Assembly: GCA_036365455.1 (NCBI GenBank)
Contig: JAWQUS010000016.1
Coordinates: forward strand, 15,833,001-15,897,000
Reading direction: 5' to 3'
Length of the DNA stretch: 64,000 nt
DNA from: Macrosoma leucophasiata
Lineage: Eukaryota > Arthropoda > Insecta > Lepidoptera > Hedylidae
The first letter of the stretch is position 1, and every line of letters begins with the position of its first letter. Under the pieces are notes generated by a model. The model had not been told where the DNA came from. It saw nothing but the letters and a program-made list of their open reading frames with translations, and did not search any database. Both the position numbers and the translations under genes were made by a program. Of this stretch, positions 10,672-21,276 are shown one piece after another.

Positions 10672-11672
10672 TATTAATAAGAAAATATTGTTTCATTTTT
10701 CAATTTTTTACTTTTATTTGCATTTTATTTTGTTTTGTTTAATTTTAGATGATTATGTAAATGCAATAGCTTTACCGCGGCAGTCCTCGAGTGCCACACG
10801 TCTTTTTTTCTATTTGTAAGCAGAAAAATGTAAGTAGAAAGTGGCAATTACATAACATACTTCAATAATTTGCTATTGTTTTATTAAAATTTTAATGTGT
10901 ACGATTTTTTTTTTAAATTCTTGGTAAAATAAGACTTTTCCCTTACAAAAAAATGTTGGCAACACTGGTTTAGAGTCTATGATGTGTTTATGTCAGAGAC
11001 CATAGACTATACACTAATAACAGCTAATTATCCATTGAGTTATATACATGAAGACGAAATACCTACAGAACTGGCGTGCCTACAAAAATTTCGGCGATTA
11101 CAATGGCCGCCCTTCATAGGATTGTTTTGATAAATATCGATATCATCTTCTCATACATGAGCGGTTAATATCGATATTTTATCAACAGGAATTCTTATTC
11201 TTTTAAAGTATATATAATTAGTCTTAGTAAAATCCACTCACTAAATTAGAGTTGAGTATAATTGTAATAATTATGATGTAGTAATAAAATGTATCCTATA
11301 ATTTGCATGCAAATTAAATGGTGAAATATAAAAGAAAGCTATATTATATACTGAAGATCTTATGTACCTACCTACTATACTTTTAGCAAATAAATAAATT
11401 CATTCATTCAAATTACCAGCAGCTTGCGAAAGGTTCTCAGCCAGAACTAGAGCTATAAATTGCAAATTGTAGTAATGTTGAATTTCAGTACGATTTTCTA
11501 CATCCGTCTTCAAATGTGAGTCTTATGCTGACCAGCTCCTTGGAATAAATCTCTGTAAATATTGTTGCTAAGTATTCCAAATTTAAATCATTATGTTTAG
11601 TTAATTTGAGTATGATGACGCTTCGGTCAAGTTAAATGCCAATAAACACATTAGATTTTTGTACATTCTCGA

Positions 11673-11733
11673 AAGATCCTGTTGCACTCACGTCAAACAC
11701 GTAATGTGTTTGACGTGAGTGCAACAGGATCTT
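11673..11733. repeat. Perfect short-loop palindrome (28-bp arms, 5-base loop)
   Basis: Arms 11673-11700 and 11706-11733 are exact reverse complements around 'gtaat'. No terminal repeats of a known element and no coding frame explain it. Confidence 0.95.
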
Positions 11734-11884
11734 ATTTTTATTTTTTCTTTATTCCTATACCTTCAAACAATATTATAAAAGTAGCAGGAACGGCTCTAGG
11801 TATGTTAATGATATGAGTAATTGAATAGAAATGGAACCTGCTTCAATTTTCAGATGATACGCATGTGGAAGTTAGTGACACAGA

Positions 11885-12048
11885 TCTGAGCGGCCCTGTG
11901 ATTTCCAGCACAGATGTGTCATTCTTAGGCCTTAGGAGTGGCAACGTATTCAGATTGAAAGCTCTGGTTTCGTGTAGACTGATAGGCTATTATTACTTAC
12001 CAATGTAAACTGATACCCGTATGCCACTTCATGAAATGAAAAAAAAAA
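11885..12048 (+). mobile_element. Poly-A-ended retroposon fragment (GGTAGAGCTCC family)
   Basis: This decayed copy retains the 'ggccctgtgatttcc', 'ccttaggagtggcaac' and 'ataggct' blocks and ends in an A-run, in the same order as the fuller copies at 20601 and 57068. Confidence 0.6.
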
Positions 12049-12441
12049 CTGTTATGTTGTGCTTATACTAACACGTGTTCTATGGGTGCAAAAAAGGAGA
12101 AAACAAAAATGATTTAATTTTCATCAATTTCTTCTTCGATATCTTATTAACAAACACGAAATTCTATCGAGTATAATGCTAATACAATATAATATATAAG
12201 ATCAAACGAACTTCTAAGCGAAGTTCGATCATTATTATATTAATCATTTCATTCGAAAGATATAATAACATGGTAGTTCCGTTCACAACACACTAGCAAC
12301 ACCGAACGTTTAAAGACTTTTTTTTTTTCTTTTTTTGTTAATGCCATTTCCTGTTGTCTGTTACCCCTAATTTACCTCATTCTTTAGAGTAGACAGCCTT
12401 GTCTTGCAAAACGTTTGTTGGGGTTGAGGTGGGTGGGTAAC

Positions 12442-12553
12442 TTATATCTTTCGAATGAAATGATTAATATAATAATGATCGAACTTCGCTTAGAAGTTCG
12501 TTTGATCTTATATTATATTGCATCATTTCATTCTCAGATATAATAACATGGTA
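12442..12553. repeat. DIRS internal complementary region
   Basis: The first part (12442-12512) is the reverse complement of the outer left end (12195-12264). The second part (about 12518-12553) is the reverse complement of the outer right end (17090-17127). It therefore joins both ends in one stretch, as expected for the template used to close the DIRS circle. It lies next to the low-coordinate terminus, the element's 3' side. Confidence 0.88.
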
Positions 12554-12740
12554 GATGTTAAGAGATGATTTTGCTAGACACATTCCATTAAGGAAACGCT
12601 ATAAGTTTTTAATTTAATCAGTTTAATAACGGTAAACAGATACAATAATTGTACTATTATTAACGTATTAGGAAAAACATAATGTATTAAATGAAATTCT
12701 TTTTCATTATGATATAACTACATAAATCAAGGTATGGGTA

Positions 12741-13748
12741 TTATTCCGTATTCCCAAAACATACAGCTTCCGCGAACTTATTATTATTAATTATATTTAA
12801 TTTATAAAACTTGGCAAATGTCATCGAATTATTTGTCCAACCAGCAGTTCTCCGGATGGTATCAACACCAACACCGGCTGCGCTGGCTGTCGACGTAGAC
12901 GCATGTCGCGTGCTATGCGCTGTAAATACAGAAATATCTACACCGCTCTCTGATAATACAGTCTTAATCCAACGGCTAATAGTTTGAGCCGTAGCTGGCT
13001 TATGAGGTTTTTTGGTTGTAATAATAAGCCGTGATTCTTCGTTCCTTAAATTTTTTGTAATAAAAATATAATCTAAAATGGCCGTAGCAGGGCATATGCT
13101 TAAGTTTTCCTGAAAAAATGGTAAGAACAATATTGGTTGTTTTCTACCTGGAGCAGAAGTTTTAATAATGTCAGTTATAAGTATTCTTATTCCATTATCT
13201 AAATATTGTATGTTATTTAATTTGATAAGAGATAATGTTTGGACCCGTTGTGCTGTGCACAAAGCGAGTAAAATAATAACTTTTTTAGTTAGATGTTCAA
13301 GACTAAAATTTCTATTGGGAAACCAGTTCGAGATATGTGATAAAACTATTTGCGGATCCCACGTAAAATTGTACTTGGGTCTACTAGGTTTTAACCTAAA
13401 CACCCCTTTCAGAAGGCGTTTAATGCACTCGTCGGAACCTATATTGTTTCCTAACAATAAGGAGAGAGCTGATCTGTGAGAATTCAACGTCCCATAAGAG
13501 CTTCCTTTATTGAATTCTTCTGTTAAAAAGGAAATCATACCTGCTACGGTACCTTCTAATGGGATATAATTGTTATTATGACAAAATTGCCACCATAATT
13601 TATATGACACGCTATATTGTTTTTTAGTGTTATCAGAGAGTGATGCTAACATTAGATCTATAGATGCAATAGGGATCTTTTTCTTTAAGAACGCTTCCCG
13701 GAGAGTTTCACTGCAGCCAGCGTAAGGTGTGCGTGCAGCGGGTGGCAT
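12741..13748 (-). CDS. DIRS tyrosine recombinase
   Basis: This 335-residue intact protein is the recombinase that would insert the circular DNA form of the element. The N-terminal SAM-like core-binding region includes 'NTKKQYSVSYKLWWQFC'. The catalytic domain shows the first arginine in 'ALCTAQRVQTLSL', the H-x-x-R box in 'FTAHSTRHASTSTA' and the candidate nucleophilic tyrosine in 'TFAKFYKLNII' after 'RRTAGW'. All four classical residues (R, H, R, Y) are visible. Its start overlaps the end of the upstream RT/RNase H frame, the usual compact DIRS arrangement. Crypton elements also carry such enzymes, but the adjoining RT excludes that. The function is confident; expression is unknown. Confidence 0.88.
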   Translation of the reverse strand: MPPAARTPYAGCSETLREAFLKKKIPIASIDLMLASLSDNTKKQYSVSYKLWWQFCHNNNYIPLEGTVAGMISFLTEEFNKGSSYGTLNSHRSALSLLLGNNIGSDECIKRLLKGVFRLKPSRPKYNFTWDPQIVLSHISNWFPNRNFSLEHLTKKVIILLALCTAQRVQTLSLIKLNNIQYLDNGIRILITDIIKTSAPGRKQPILFLPFFQENLSICPATAILDYIFITKNLRNEESRLIITTKKPHKPATAQTISRWIKTVLSESGVDISVFTAHSTRHASTSTASAAGVGVDTIRRTAGWTNNSMTFAKFYKLNIINNNKFAEAVCFGNTE

Positions 13749-15782
13749 TTGTTTCTGAAGGGAGAAACAAGAAGATGTTTATTCGGTCCGAAGAATAATA
13801 TTTCCGAAGAAGTTATGTTTTTTATGAGAGGAAACCATGGTTGCGATGGCCACCAAGGAAACACAAATATGCCACACGCTTCATCACTTATAATTTTTTG
13901 TAAACATTTAAGTATTAAACAAAAGGGAGGAAATGCGTAAAAATATTTATGCTTCCAATTAAAAGTAAATGCATCTACAAACGTTGCATCTGGATCTGGA
14001 TACCAAGATGCGAACACTTTTGTTTTGGCGTTAACGCGTGTAGCAAATAGGTCAATATCCGGTTGCCCCAGCTTTAGAGAAATGTGATTAAATACATTAT
14101 CTGATAGGCTCCATTCTGTATCAGGGTTAGTTCTCCTGGATTCCCTATCAGCTAACAAATTATCTTTAGTGTTTACATACGAGGCCGACAACCAAATATT
14201 TCGGCACTCACACCATTGCCAGATTTGCTTAGCAAGTTTGTGTAGGTGAAGATATTGAATACCCCCCATCTTATTAATGTAACTTAATGCTGTTTTATTA
14301 TCTGTTCTTAACAATATTGCGCAGTTAGTACATTCTTTTGCGAAGACCTTTAGTCCTAAAAATATGGCCAGTAATTCTAAATAATTTATGTGGAAAGCTT
14401 GTTCTTTGTCACTCCAAAACCCATGTCCCCGTTTATCACCACAAACTGCACCCCAGCCAGTTCGAGAAGCATCGGTAAAAATTTCTAAGGAAAAATCGGG
14501 CGTTTTCATAAAATTTTTGCATTTATATATTTGATGGGCCCACCACTGCAAATCTTCTAAAATGCAGTCACATTTAGATAAATTAATTTTACAGTCGTAG
14601 TTATGAAATGTTTGTAGTAAAAGGTATTTTTGTCTCTAATGTTTTAGTGTACAGCCATCCATATTTGACGGCTGGGCAGGCGGCTGTTAAGACTCCTATT
14701 AATTGTGAAAAATCTCGAATAGAACAATTTGGGAGTTTTAAAAATTTTTGTATTAATTGTGCAATATAATTTCGTTTTTCATCTGGCAAATATAAATCTA
14801 AGGTGCGGGTATCAAAAACAAAACCCAAAAACTTGCATCGTTGTCGAGGTACTAGACAACTTTTCTTGAAATTGACTACGAAGCCTAAACAAGCCAAAAG
14901 ACGTAAGGTTTCATTAACATTTGCATGGCATTCTTCATAACTACTCCCAAGGCAGAGAATATCGTCCAAGTAAACAACTGATTTATATCCTCTGCTTCTT
15001 AAAGAAGTTATCACTACTTTCATAAGTTTGGTAAACACTCTCGGAGCTATTGACAATCCGTATGGCATTGCATTAAATTGATAAGTTATCAAATTAATTT
15101 CATCATTTCTAAATTGAAACCTTAAATATTTACGAGAGTTAACATTTATTGGTACTAATAAGTAAGATTCTTTCAAATCAATAGTAGCTAAAAAATTTTG
15201 CCTTGAGATTAGTTTTGTAGCGGTTCTGTGGTCTTCCATTTTAAAATGGGTTTTTTCAACAAACTGGTTAAATAACTTAAGATTTAATATAAATCTTTTG
15301 CTGCCATTCGACTTTGGAGCCAAAAAGATTTTAGAAAAATATTCTCCGGCAGTGGGTTTACAATTTTGAATGGCTCCTAGTTTTATAAGATCGTTAATCG
15401 CTAAAGAAATTGCCAATTTTTCAGATTCAGACCAAACCTGTTTAGGTATGTTCGACTGAATGACATCTTCGCATAAAGGAATGTCTATCCCTTGTTTAAC
15501 CCATCTAAGAATAGTGGGATTGTTAGTAATATTGCGCCAACAATTGTAAAATAATTGTATTCTGCCGGCATGTACCTGATTTAACGCCGTGGAGGTCGGG
15601 CCTGGGCACGAGTCCTCGAGGTTGTTTTCGGGTAGCTCGACGAAGAGTGCGGGTAGGCTACTTGCGCTGATGTCGGCGCCGGACCCGGGGCTGGTCGGTG
15701 GGTCGTCCTCTTGTAACCTCCTCGCGCCCCCCGGTGACGAGGAGGTCCCATCTCGTTTCCCTGGAAGTAGGGTCGGCTGCAA
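13685..15782 (-). pseudogene. DIRS reverse transcriptase / RNase H / methyltransferase-like protein with one frameshift
   Basis: The RT part (15782 to 14601) has finger and palm motifs such as 'FILNLKLFNQFVEKTHFKM', 'ATIDLKESYLLVPI' and the catalytic box 'SVVYLDDILCLG' (YLDD). The second part (14551 to 13685) has RNase H motifs 'EIFTDASRTGWGAVCG' and 'LLRTDNKTALSYI', followed by the DIRS methyltransferase-like block 'GQPDIDLFATRVN' and 'VDAFTFNWKHK'. The RT frame stops at 14601, but the next frame is continuous across the join. A one-base change near the five-T run at 14627-14631 accounts for the break. Otherwise the protein looks complete, so the copy is recently inactivated or the run is a sequencing slip. 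Confidence 0.85.
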
Positions 15783-16543
15783 GCCGCTGGTAAACTCTGA
15801 GTTGAAGGACGTGAAATTGGGGCTTTTTTAATTTGTTGGACTTGTTTAGTAATACTTTGGGTGGCCTTGATTTTGTCGGATAAATCTTTTCCGAACAAAG
15901 TGTGGTCTCTTTCAGTTTGAACTGTCAGGAGTATCTTGTCTAAAGATGGAGTTATAAATTTTTTCCTCGTTTCTGTTGCTTGACAATGTAAATCGGCAAG
16001 CAACCGACAACCGTCGCCTATATGCTTAATAGCTTTGGTTTTGTCCCCATCTTTGTCCAAAAGCACGTTAAGACCCCTGGCTATCGCTGTTATTCCTATT
16101 CCGAGTTGTTGTTGCGACGTAGCTAATTTTTTGTCACGAAATTTGCCGGAATCGGGGATAGCCATTGCAATTTCCGGATTCAGTGAGGGTGTTTGTAGCA
16201 AACTACAATTTTCAGGGATTTGGTAATGTCGAGATAATTGTTCTCGGCAGTCTTTTGTCAATCCCTTTTTCAGTAATGGCATCCATATTTTAGTTAAATT
16301 TTCGTGGATTTTATCACCGAATTCCGGCACTTCATCCACGATTTCTCCCAGTGCTGCTAAAATATTTGGGTCTAATTCCGAAGACAACAAGTCATTGGGG
16401 GTCGGGTCGACCGGGTTAGAGTCTTCCACCGGTAACGAGTCAGCTTCTAGGATTGGTACCTCTTGTTCCACCTCGGTTACGTCGTCCGCAACGGGATTAA
16501 TAGTTGTAAGCACTTCTTCGTGTATTGTATCATCTGTTAACAA
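15581..16543 (-). CDS. DIRS gag-like protein
   Basis: This 320-residue open frame is the first of the element. It is acidic at the N-terminus ('DDVTEVEQEVPILEAD') and helical in the middle ('KLATSQQQLGIGITAIARGL', 'LLADLHCQATETRKKF'), ending in a basic, Gly/Arg/Pro-rich tail ('RHRGARGGYKRTTHRP') suited to nucleic-acid binding. The central region resembles the gag proteins of DIRS elements; no zinc knuckle is seen. It overlaps the RT frame by about 200 bases in a different frame, so the RT would be made by frameshifting, reinitiation or a separate message. Confidence 0.75.
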   Translation of the reverse strand: MLTDDTIHEEVLTTINPVADDVTEVEQEVPILEADSLPVEDSNPVDPTPNDLLSSELDPNILAALGEIVDEVPEFGDKIHENLTKIWMPLLKKGLTKDCREQLSRHYQIPENCSLLQTPSLNPEIAMAIPDSGKFRDKKLATSQQQLGIGITAIARGLNVLLDKDGDKTKAIKHIGDGCRLLADLHCQATETRKKFITPSLDKILLTVQTERDHTLFGKDLSDKIKATQSITKQVQQIKKAPISRPSTQSLPAACSRPYFQGNEMGPPRHRGARGGYKRTTHRPAPGPAPTSAQVAYPHSSSSYPKTTSRTRAQARPPRR

Positions 16544-17131
16544 TTTTTTCTAAGATGTAGGTAGTTGTAAAATTTAAAAAATATTATTTCGTTTTAAGAA
16601 CAGTGTAACATGCGGTTTTAATTTCTAAAACCCATGTTTGTTCCAATATCACCATCGTGTTATCATCTCGGATAACCTCCCGGCATTATAGAAAAAATTA
16701 CCTTTGTGTTATCATCGCGGATAACCTCCCGGTATTTTGGTAAGGATAACCTTCGTGATGCCATCTCGGACATCCTCCCGGTCTATTTCACTTGTTATCA
16801 CACTTAATGAAGGATATTGCACAGTACTTACTTGTTTCGGTCTCCGAATCAGACGATAGCAACACGCGACGACATTGTTTCTTTTCGAGTCTTCTAATTT
16901 TCTTCTTGTAGTGTTCGATCCTGTCTTTTGCGTTTCTTTTAGGCATCCTGAATACGTCCGGTTCGTTGCAACCGCGCGAAACGAATGAGGTAAATTAGGG
17001 GTAACAGACAACAGGAAATGGCATTAACAAAAAAAGAAAAAAAAAAAGTCTTTAAACGTTCGGTGTTGCTAGTGTGTTGTGAACGGAACTACCATGTTAT
17101 TATATCTGAGAATGAAATGATGCAATATAAT

Positions 17132-17992
17132 TACACATTTTTAAATTGATATGAAAAATAATTTTATATCGATACTTTAATGTATCAGGTTAGTATTCGT
17201 ACATCACTATGTAAAAATGCTATTTTTAGAAAATAATGAATAGCATTAAAAGTCATATAAGTCATACGAAACTTACACAGGTCTTCAAAACTCTTAATAA
17301 AACATATCACTATATATCACTGCATTTCCAAATCCCACCGAATTCGACACAATCCGTTAAAATTTGTACATAACCTCACAAAGTTCAATCCAAGATTATT
17401 TTCGTTTTTCTGTGCACCACTCTGTTTTAAACAATACGAGAGCATAATCAGTCAACATAAAGCAAAATCTAGAATACCACAATAACTAGTTAAAAGATTT
17501 AGTTCACAAGAAAACAGCAAAAATATTCTGAGCACCTGTTTGTTTCACAACAGATGTACCACAAATCGGGCGCATACAACGGCGCCGACCGTCACGCGAA
17601 GGCAGAAGTATGACGTCACATCAAATCATTTCCAAAATGTATACTCTGCATACATCTTGTGTCTCTTTTTACATAGGGAGGTACTGGTTAGTTAGAAAGA
17701 GTCAAAACTGTTTTTTTCAAGACATGTGTTGATTTTACCCATTATTGTAAAACTATAGTAGAATGGACCTTCTCCATGTGTATTAACTCTGTGTAATTAT
17801 CTAACAGAGACTCACAGAGTATATTTTTCAGTATACACAATGTACTGAATGTACTCTGTGCTTAATCTTTTTGTTTTTGGTTATTGGCCTGTGTCACGTC
17901 TGTGTTTATGTTTGTTTTGTTTACTATTATCAAACTAATAAACCATTACATACCAGTTTATTTTATTAAGTTGACCACATCCAAATTACAGA
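17132..17992. promoter_or_regulatory. Region upstream of Gemin6, likely containing its promoter and 5' leader
   Basis: No gene or clear repeat is seen. A 'tgacgtca' CRE-like word lies at about 17611. The presence of a promoter is inferred only from position. Confidence 0.3.
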
Positions 17993-19265
17993 ATGGAAGT
18001 ATTGGAAAGCGGTAAAGATCTTGGAGAGCAAAATTATATTACAATACAACAGGACCCTGAACTGTTGCTAAGACTTGTAAACAAATATGTTGAAGTCAAA
18101 TTGATAAAAAACTTAACATATACAGGCTTCATACATTCAATAGATCCAATAAAGTACAGGTATTTAAGTAACTGTAATTGAGCTTAATATTTCAATTCTC
18201 CTATGTTATTTAGTATAGTAATATACAATCCTACCAAGGTCCGTACGTTGATTTGTACCTCTGCAGAAAAACAACCAAAAAAATGTTGAAGGCAAATTAT
18301 CATATAGCTTTACTGGTGGTAGAGCTCCAGTGACGGTGCTCGCGGCCGTAGGCACCACCGCATTACCTAATATACAGTACGGCCCTGTAATTTCCGACAC
18401 AGAGGCATAACACCTCAGGAGTGTCAACTCATCTGCATTTTGACCTCTGGACATTGTGTGGGTGTCTATAGGCTGCAGTCATCACTTAACATCAATATGA
18501 ACTGCATTCTTGTTTGCCACTTTCATTACAAAAAAAAAGCTTTCAAACATTATCTAGAGAACCTAAAGAACATTACCTGGTAAGTATTTTAAATATATTT
18601 ACCTCTTCAATATCAAAAAGGTCTGTAGATACCAAAATATTAGACCCAAAACAAATCTCTGTAGGCCATACAAACATTTCTATTGGGGTGGGGATCGAAC
18701 CCACAACCCTTTAAATAAAGAACTACACAACTCTTGATTAACTGGGTCGTCAAATATTTTATACATTGGAAAATGTTCTATAGGCTCTCAAAATGATGTT
18801 TCCAAATCTGTTTCACATTGTACCTACCTTTTAATTTTTATGTAAAAATCTTGCCATAGTCCAAAACAATTGTAGAAATTTTAACACACAATGAATTTTT
18901 ATTACATTATTTTCAGTATTATCCTGTCTGTATTGAGAGATAATGAATACTATACAGCTATATTACCTGGCCACTCAATACTCTCTATCTGTGAACACAA
19001 CCCTCCATCCAACATAACCCAGCCAACGAAAAAACTGCCATCATGTGAATCTCAAAAGGATATATTGTCAAGGAAACAAAAACTTATGGCTTGGTTTAAA
19101 TGTAATTTGCTGCCTGTGACTGAGAATGATGGAAATATTGTTTTTGGCAATGTACTTGTTTTATCACCATATGAAGTAATAGATATATGTACTGATAATC
19201 CTATTGTGGCAATGCAAGTGAAAAGGTTGATAGAAAGAATGCCACTAGATTTTGAATCAAAGTGA
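17993..19265 (+). CDS. Gemin6: Gem-associated protein 6 (Gemin6)
   Basis: There are two coding exons, 17993-18159 and 18917-19265. The donor AG/GTATTT and acceptor TTTCAG join in frame to give 'PIKYSIILSVLRDNEYY'. The 171-residue product matches the usual Gemin6 length. The N-terminal half has the Sm-like fold (strand 'NKYVEVKLIKNLTYTGFIHS', then 'SIILSVL', then 'AILPGHSILSI'). The C-terminal half has the Gemin6 extension ('SRKQKLMAWFKCNLLPVTEN', then 'VLVLSPYEVIDI'). Gemin6 pairs with Gemin7 in the SMN complex, which loads Sm rings onto spliceosomal snRNAs in the cytoplasm. The intron carries retroposon debris. The start is the first ATG after upstream stops and gives a normal N-terminus. 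The assignment rests on fold and motif resemblance. Confidence 0.85.
18309..18538 (+). mobile_element. Poly-A-ended retroposon copy in the Gemin6 intron (GGTAGAGCTCC family)
   Basis: It begins 'ttactggtggtagagctcc' and ends 'tgtttgccactttcattac' plus an A-run. A middle segment is deleted relative to the copy at 20601. Confidence 0.85.
18640..18712 (-). mobile_element. tRNA-derived SINE fragment
   Basis: On the - strand it has a B-box-like 'gttcgatcccc', followed by 'ggcctacagagatttgt'. The same pairing occurs at 38100-38219. Confidence 0.55.
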
Positions 19266-19403
19266 TTAGACTTTTTATGAAAGTTTGTATTAATGTAAAT
19301 ATATTTTGTTATCATACTATGCATTTATTCATTTAAATTTAAGAACAATGGCACATTGATCTGATTTACTCATCTACTAGGATAGTTGCTATTAACATAA
19401 AAC

Positions 19404-19409
19404 AATAAA
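19404..19409 (+). promoter_or_regulatory. Polyadenylation signal, Gemin6
   Basis: AATAAA about 140 bases after the Gemin6 stop, with further AATAAA words just downstream. Confidence 0.6.
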
Positions 19410-19670
19410 TGTGAAAAATAAATAAAATCTAATAATATAGGAGTCTGAAGATTTCTCAAATGGATTGGGGATGACTCAAAGCTAGAGGTAAAAAGTATAA
19501 ACATATACTGTATTATCTATGGTATAAACTGATGAATGGGTACATAGATTTTAGATAATAAATCTATGAATGGGTATGACAAATTAGTAAGGTAAGGTGT
19601 ATTATGTTTATTACATTAGACTCTAATTATATAATGCCTATACCATTAATTTCAAGGATAACACTTTCAG

Positions 19671-19804
19671 GTTCTGAATAAAATGTATGTTGTGAACATC
19701 AACGGCATAATTGGGAGATGGGCAACAGCTAAAATTGTAGCAGTTTGTCTGAAACTCCTACAAGAAAAATTTAATATTAATTGCAATTTAAAAGAAACAA
19801 AGAG
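19671..19804 (+). CDS. Candidate orphan coding exon, family not recognised
   Basis: A 134-base block is bounded by a good acceptor ('acactttcag') and a good donor ('AGAG/GTAAAC') and is open throughout in one frame (44 codons plus 2 bases). It would encode a stretch containing 'MYVVNINGIIGRWATAKIV' and 'LLQEKFNINCNL'. I do not recognise the family. It lies about 400 bases downstream of the Gemin6 stop and upstream of transporter 1, and no matching neighbour exon was found. It may be an exon of a gene otherwise lost, a first exon starting at the internal ATG (19683), or chance. Confidence 0.3.
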
Positions 19805-20194
19805 GTAAACATTTCTATAGTTAGTCAAACAATCTGATTGTACAAATTCATCTTTGATTTAATTAAAGAAACTATTTTTCCCTAAGTACCTTGAAATAGG
19901 TACCTATGCTTTTTTAGGCATACCATCTTTGATAAGTAATATTATACAATGAGTGGCAAATGTTCGTATAGACAATAGAATTAAATTATTAACTTTATTT
20001 ACTCCCTCTCTCGCATCTGTTAATGCAAAAAAAAAATTGAAAGGAAAGAAACAGTATCTGCTGCCACCTGCTGGTCAGTAGGAAACCTGAACCCAGGCCT
20101 CACGTTTAACCCTTCGTCACGCCGGGGTATGTCGCCGTCTTGACACTTTCAGCTTTACCATTAGTGAATACCACTCTGGTACCACCATCTCATC

Positions 20195-20500
20195 CAGCGA
20201 TTGCCTGCGACCTTCACCAGGTCGTCGGACCACCACGTCGGGGTACCCTTCGTCTTCCGGTACGCGGTCGCCACTCCAGAACTATTCTGCCCCAACGGCC
20301 GTACGTTCTGCAAGCTATGTGCCGTGCCCACTGCCACTTGAATTTCGCTATTCGGTGGGCTATGTCGATTACTTTGGTTCTGATGCGGATCTCCTCATTT
20401 CTGATTCGATCTCGCAGAGAAACTCCGAGCATAGCCCTCTCCATTGCTCTCTGAGTGACCTTGAGCATTCTTATGAGGCCAATAGTGAGTGACCACATAT
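20195..20500 (-). mobile_element. RTE-type LINE reverse transcriptase C-terminal fragment
   Basis: The - strand encodes 'MERAMLGVSLRDRIRNEEI', 'KVIDIAHRIAKFKWQWARHI' and 'GRWGRIVLEWRPRTGRRR', the post-RT tail of RTE-like LINEs. It closely matches the fuller copy at 26324-27030. Confidence 0.85.
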
Positions 20501-20600
20501 ACACATATGCCATATTCATACCATATTATATGCCATATTGATGTCATATTATATGCCATATCAGCTCATGTCAAGGGCATCATTGCTGGTTGTTGAGCTA

Positions 20601-20890
20601 TTTTACTGGTGGTAGAGCTCCAGTGACGGAGCTCGCGGGCGTAGGCACTACCGCATTACCTAATATACTTGCCGCTAAATGGTAGCGTTGAGCACTATCG
20701 TGTTCCGGTCAGGTGGTAATGTACGGCCCTGTAATTTCCGGCACAGAGGCATAACACCTTAGGCCTCGACAGTGGTAACGCATCTGCATTTTGACCTTAG
20801 TCTTTGTGTAAGTGTCTATAGGCTGCAGTCATCACTTAACATCAATGTGAACTGCATGCTTGTTTGCCACTTCCATTACATTAAAAAAAA
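20601..20890 (+). mobile_element. Poly-A-ended retroposon copy (GGTAGAGCTCC family, full-length reference)
   Basis: This is the best-preserved copy in this orientation, from 'ttttactggtggtagagct' to 'tgtttgccacttccatta' and an A-run. It carries 'gcactatcgtgttccggtca' and 'ctgtaatttccggcacagag'. The layout resembles a LINE 3' end or SINE; no tRNA-like head was seen. Confidence 0.85.
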
Positions 20891-21276
20891 ATCCAAATAA
20901 GATACCCACTCAAATGTTTTTTTTATTTTGTAGGTATTCCACTCATTAAAGAATTAAAACGTAATTTTAAAATATGCTATTGTGTTAAACTTCTTGGGCT
21001 ATTTTAGATTTTAGTATGACAATTATGTCGTGTTTTGTCGTCGTAGACCCGGCCTTAGGCATGAATGCTTGTCGTTTGTCGTAGCTAAATAATATTAAAT
21101 AGTCTGTGGCATCTGTACAGTGAAATGTAATTCTATTGTTTATTTAGGATTGAGTTCACAGGGTTCACAACGTAGATGTAGACAAGGTAGTTAGTTATTA
21201 TATCATTCACTGTGTTCTTAAAGAAAATATACTGTTTTTTAATTGATATACTATAAATAAACGAAACCCTCGTAAT

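Larger units (their letters stand above)
10674..12184. other. AT-rich intergenic stretch
   Basis: No gene is recognised. It holds an imperfect ATCGAT palindrome at about 11127-11186, a perfect hairpin at 11673-11733 and a retroposon fragment at 11885-12048, listed separately. Confidence 0.5.
12185..17131 (-). mobile_element. DIRS-like tyrosine-recombinase retrotransposon, nearly complete
   Basis: This is a 4.9-kb element on the - strand with the DIRS gene order gag, RT/RNase H/methyltransferase-like, tyrosine recombinase. Inverted terminal repeats of about 120 bp lie at 12260-12381 and 16984-17106, and an internal complementary region lies at 12442-12553. The word 'caatataat' occurs at both outer ends (about 12185-12193 and 17122-17130). 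DIRS elements integrate through a recombinase instead of an integrase and make no target duplication, so this word may be a shared crossover site. Two of the three proteins are open; one frame has a single break. Confidence 0.92.
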
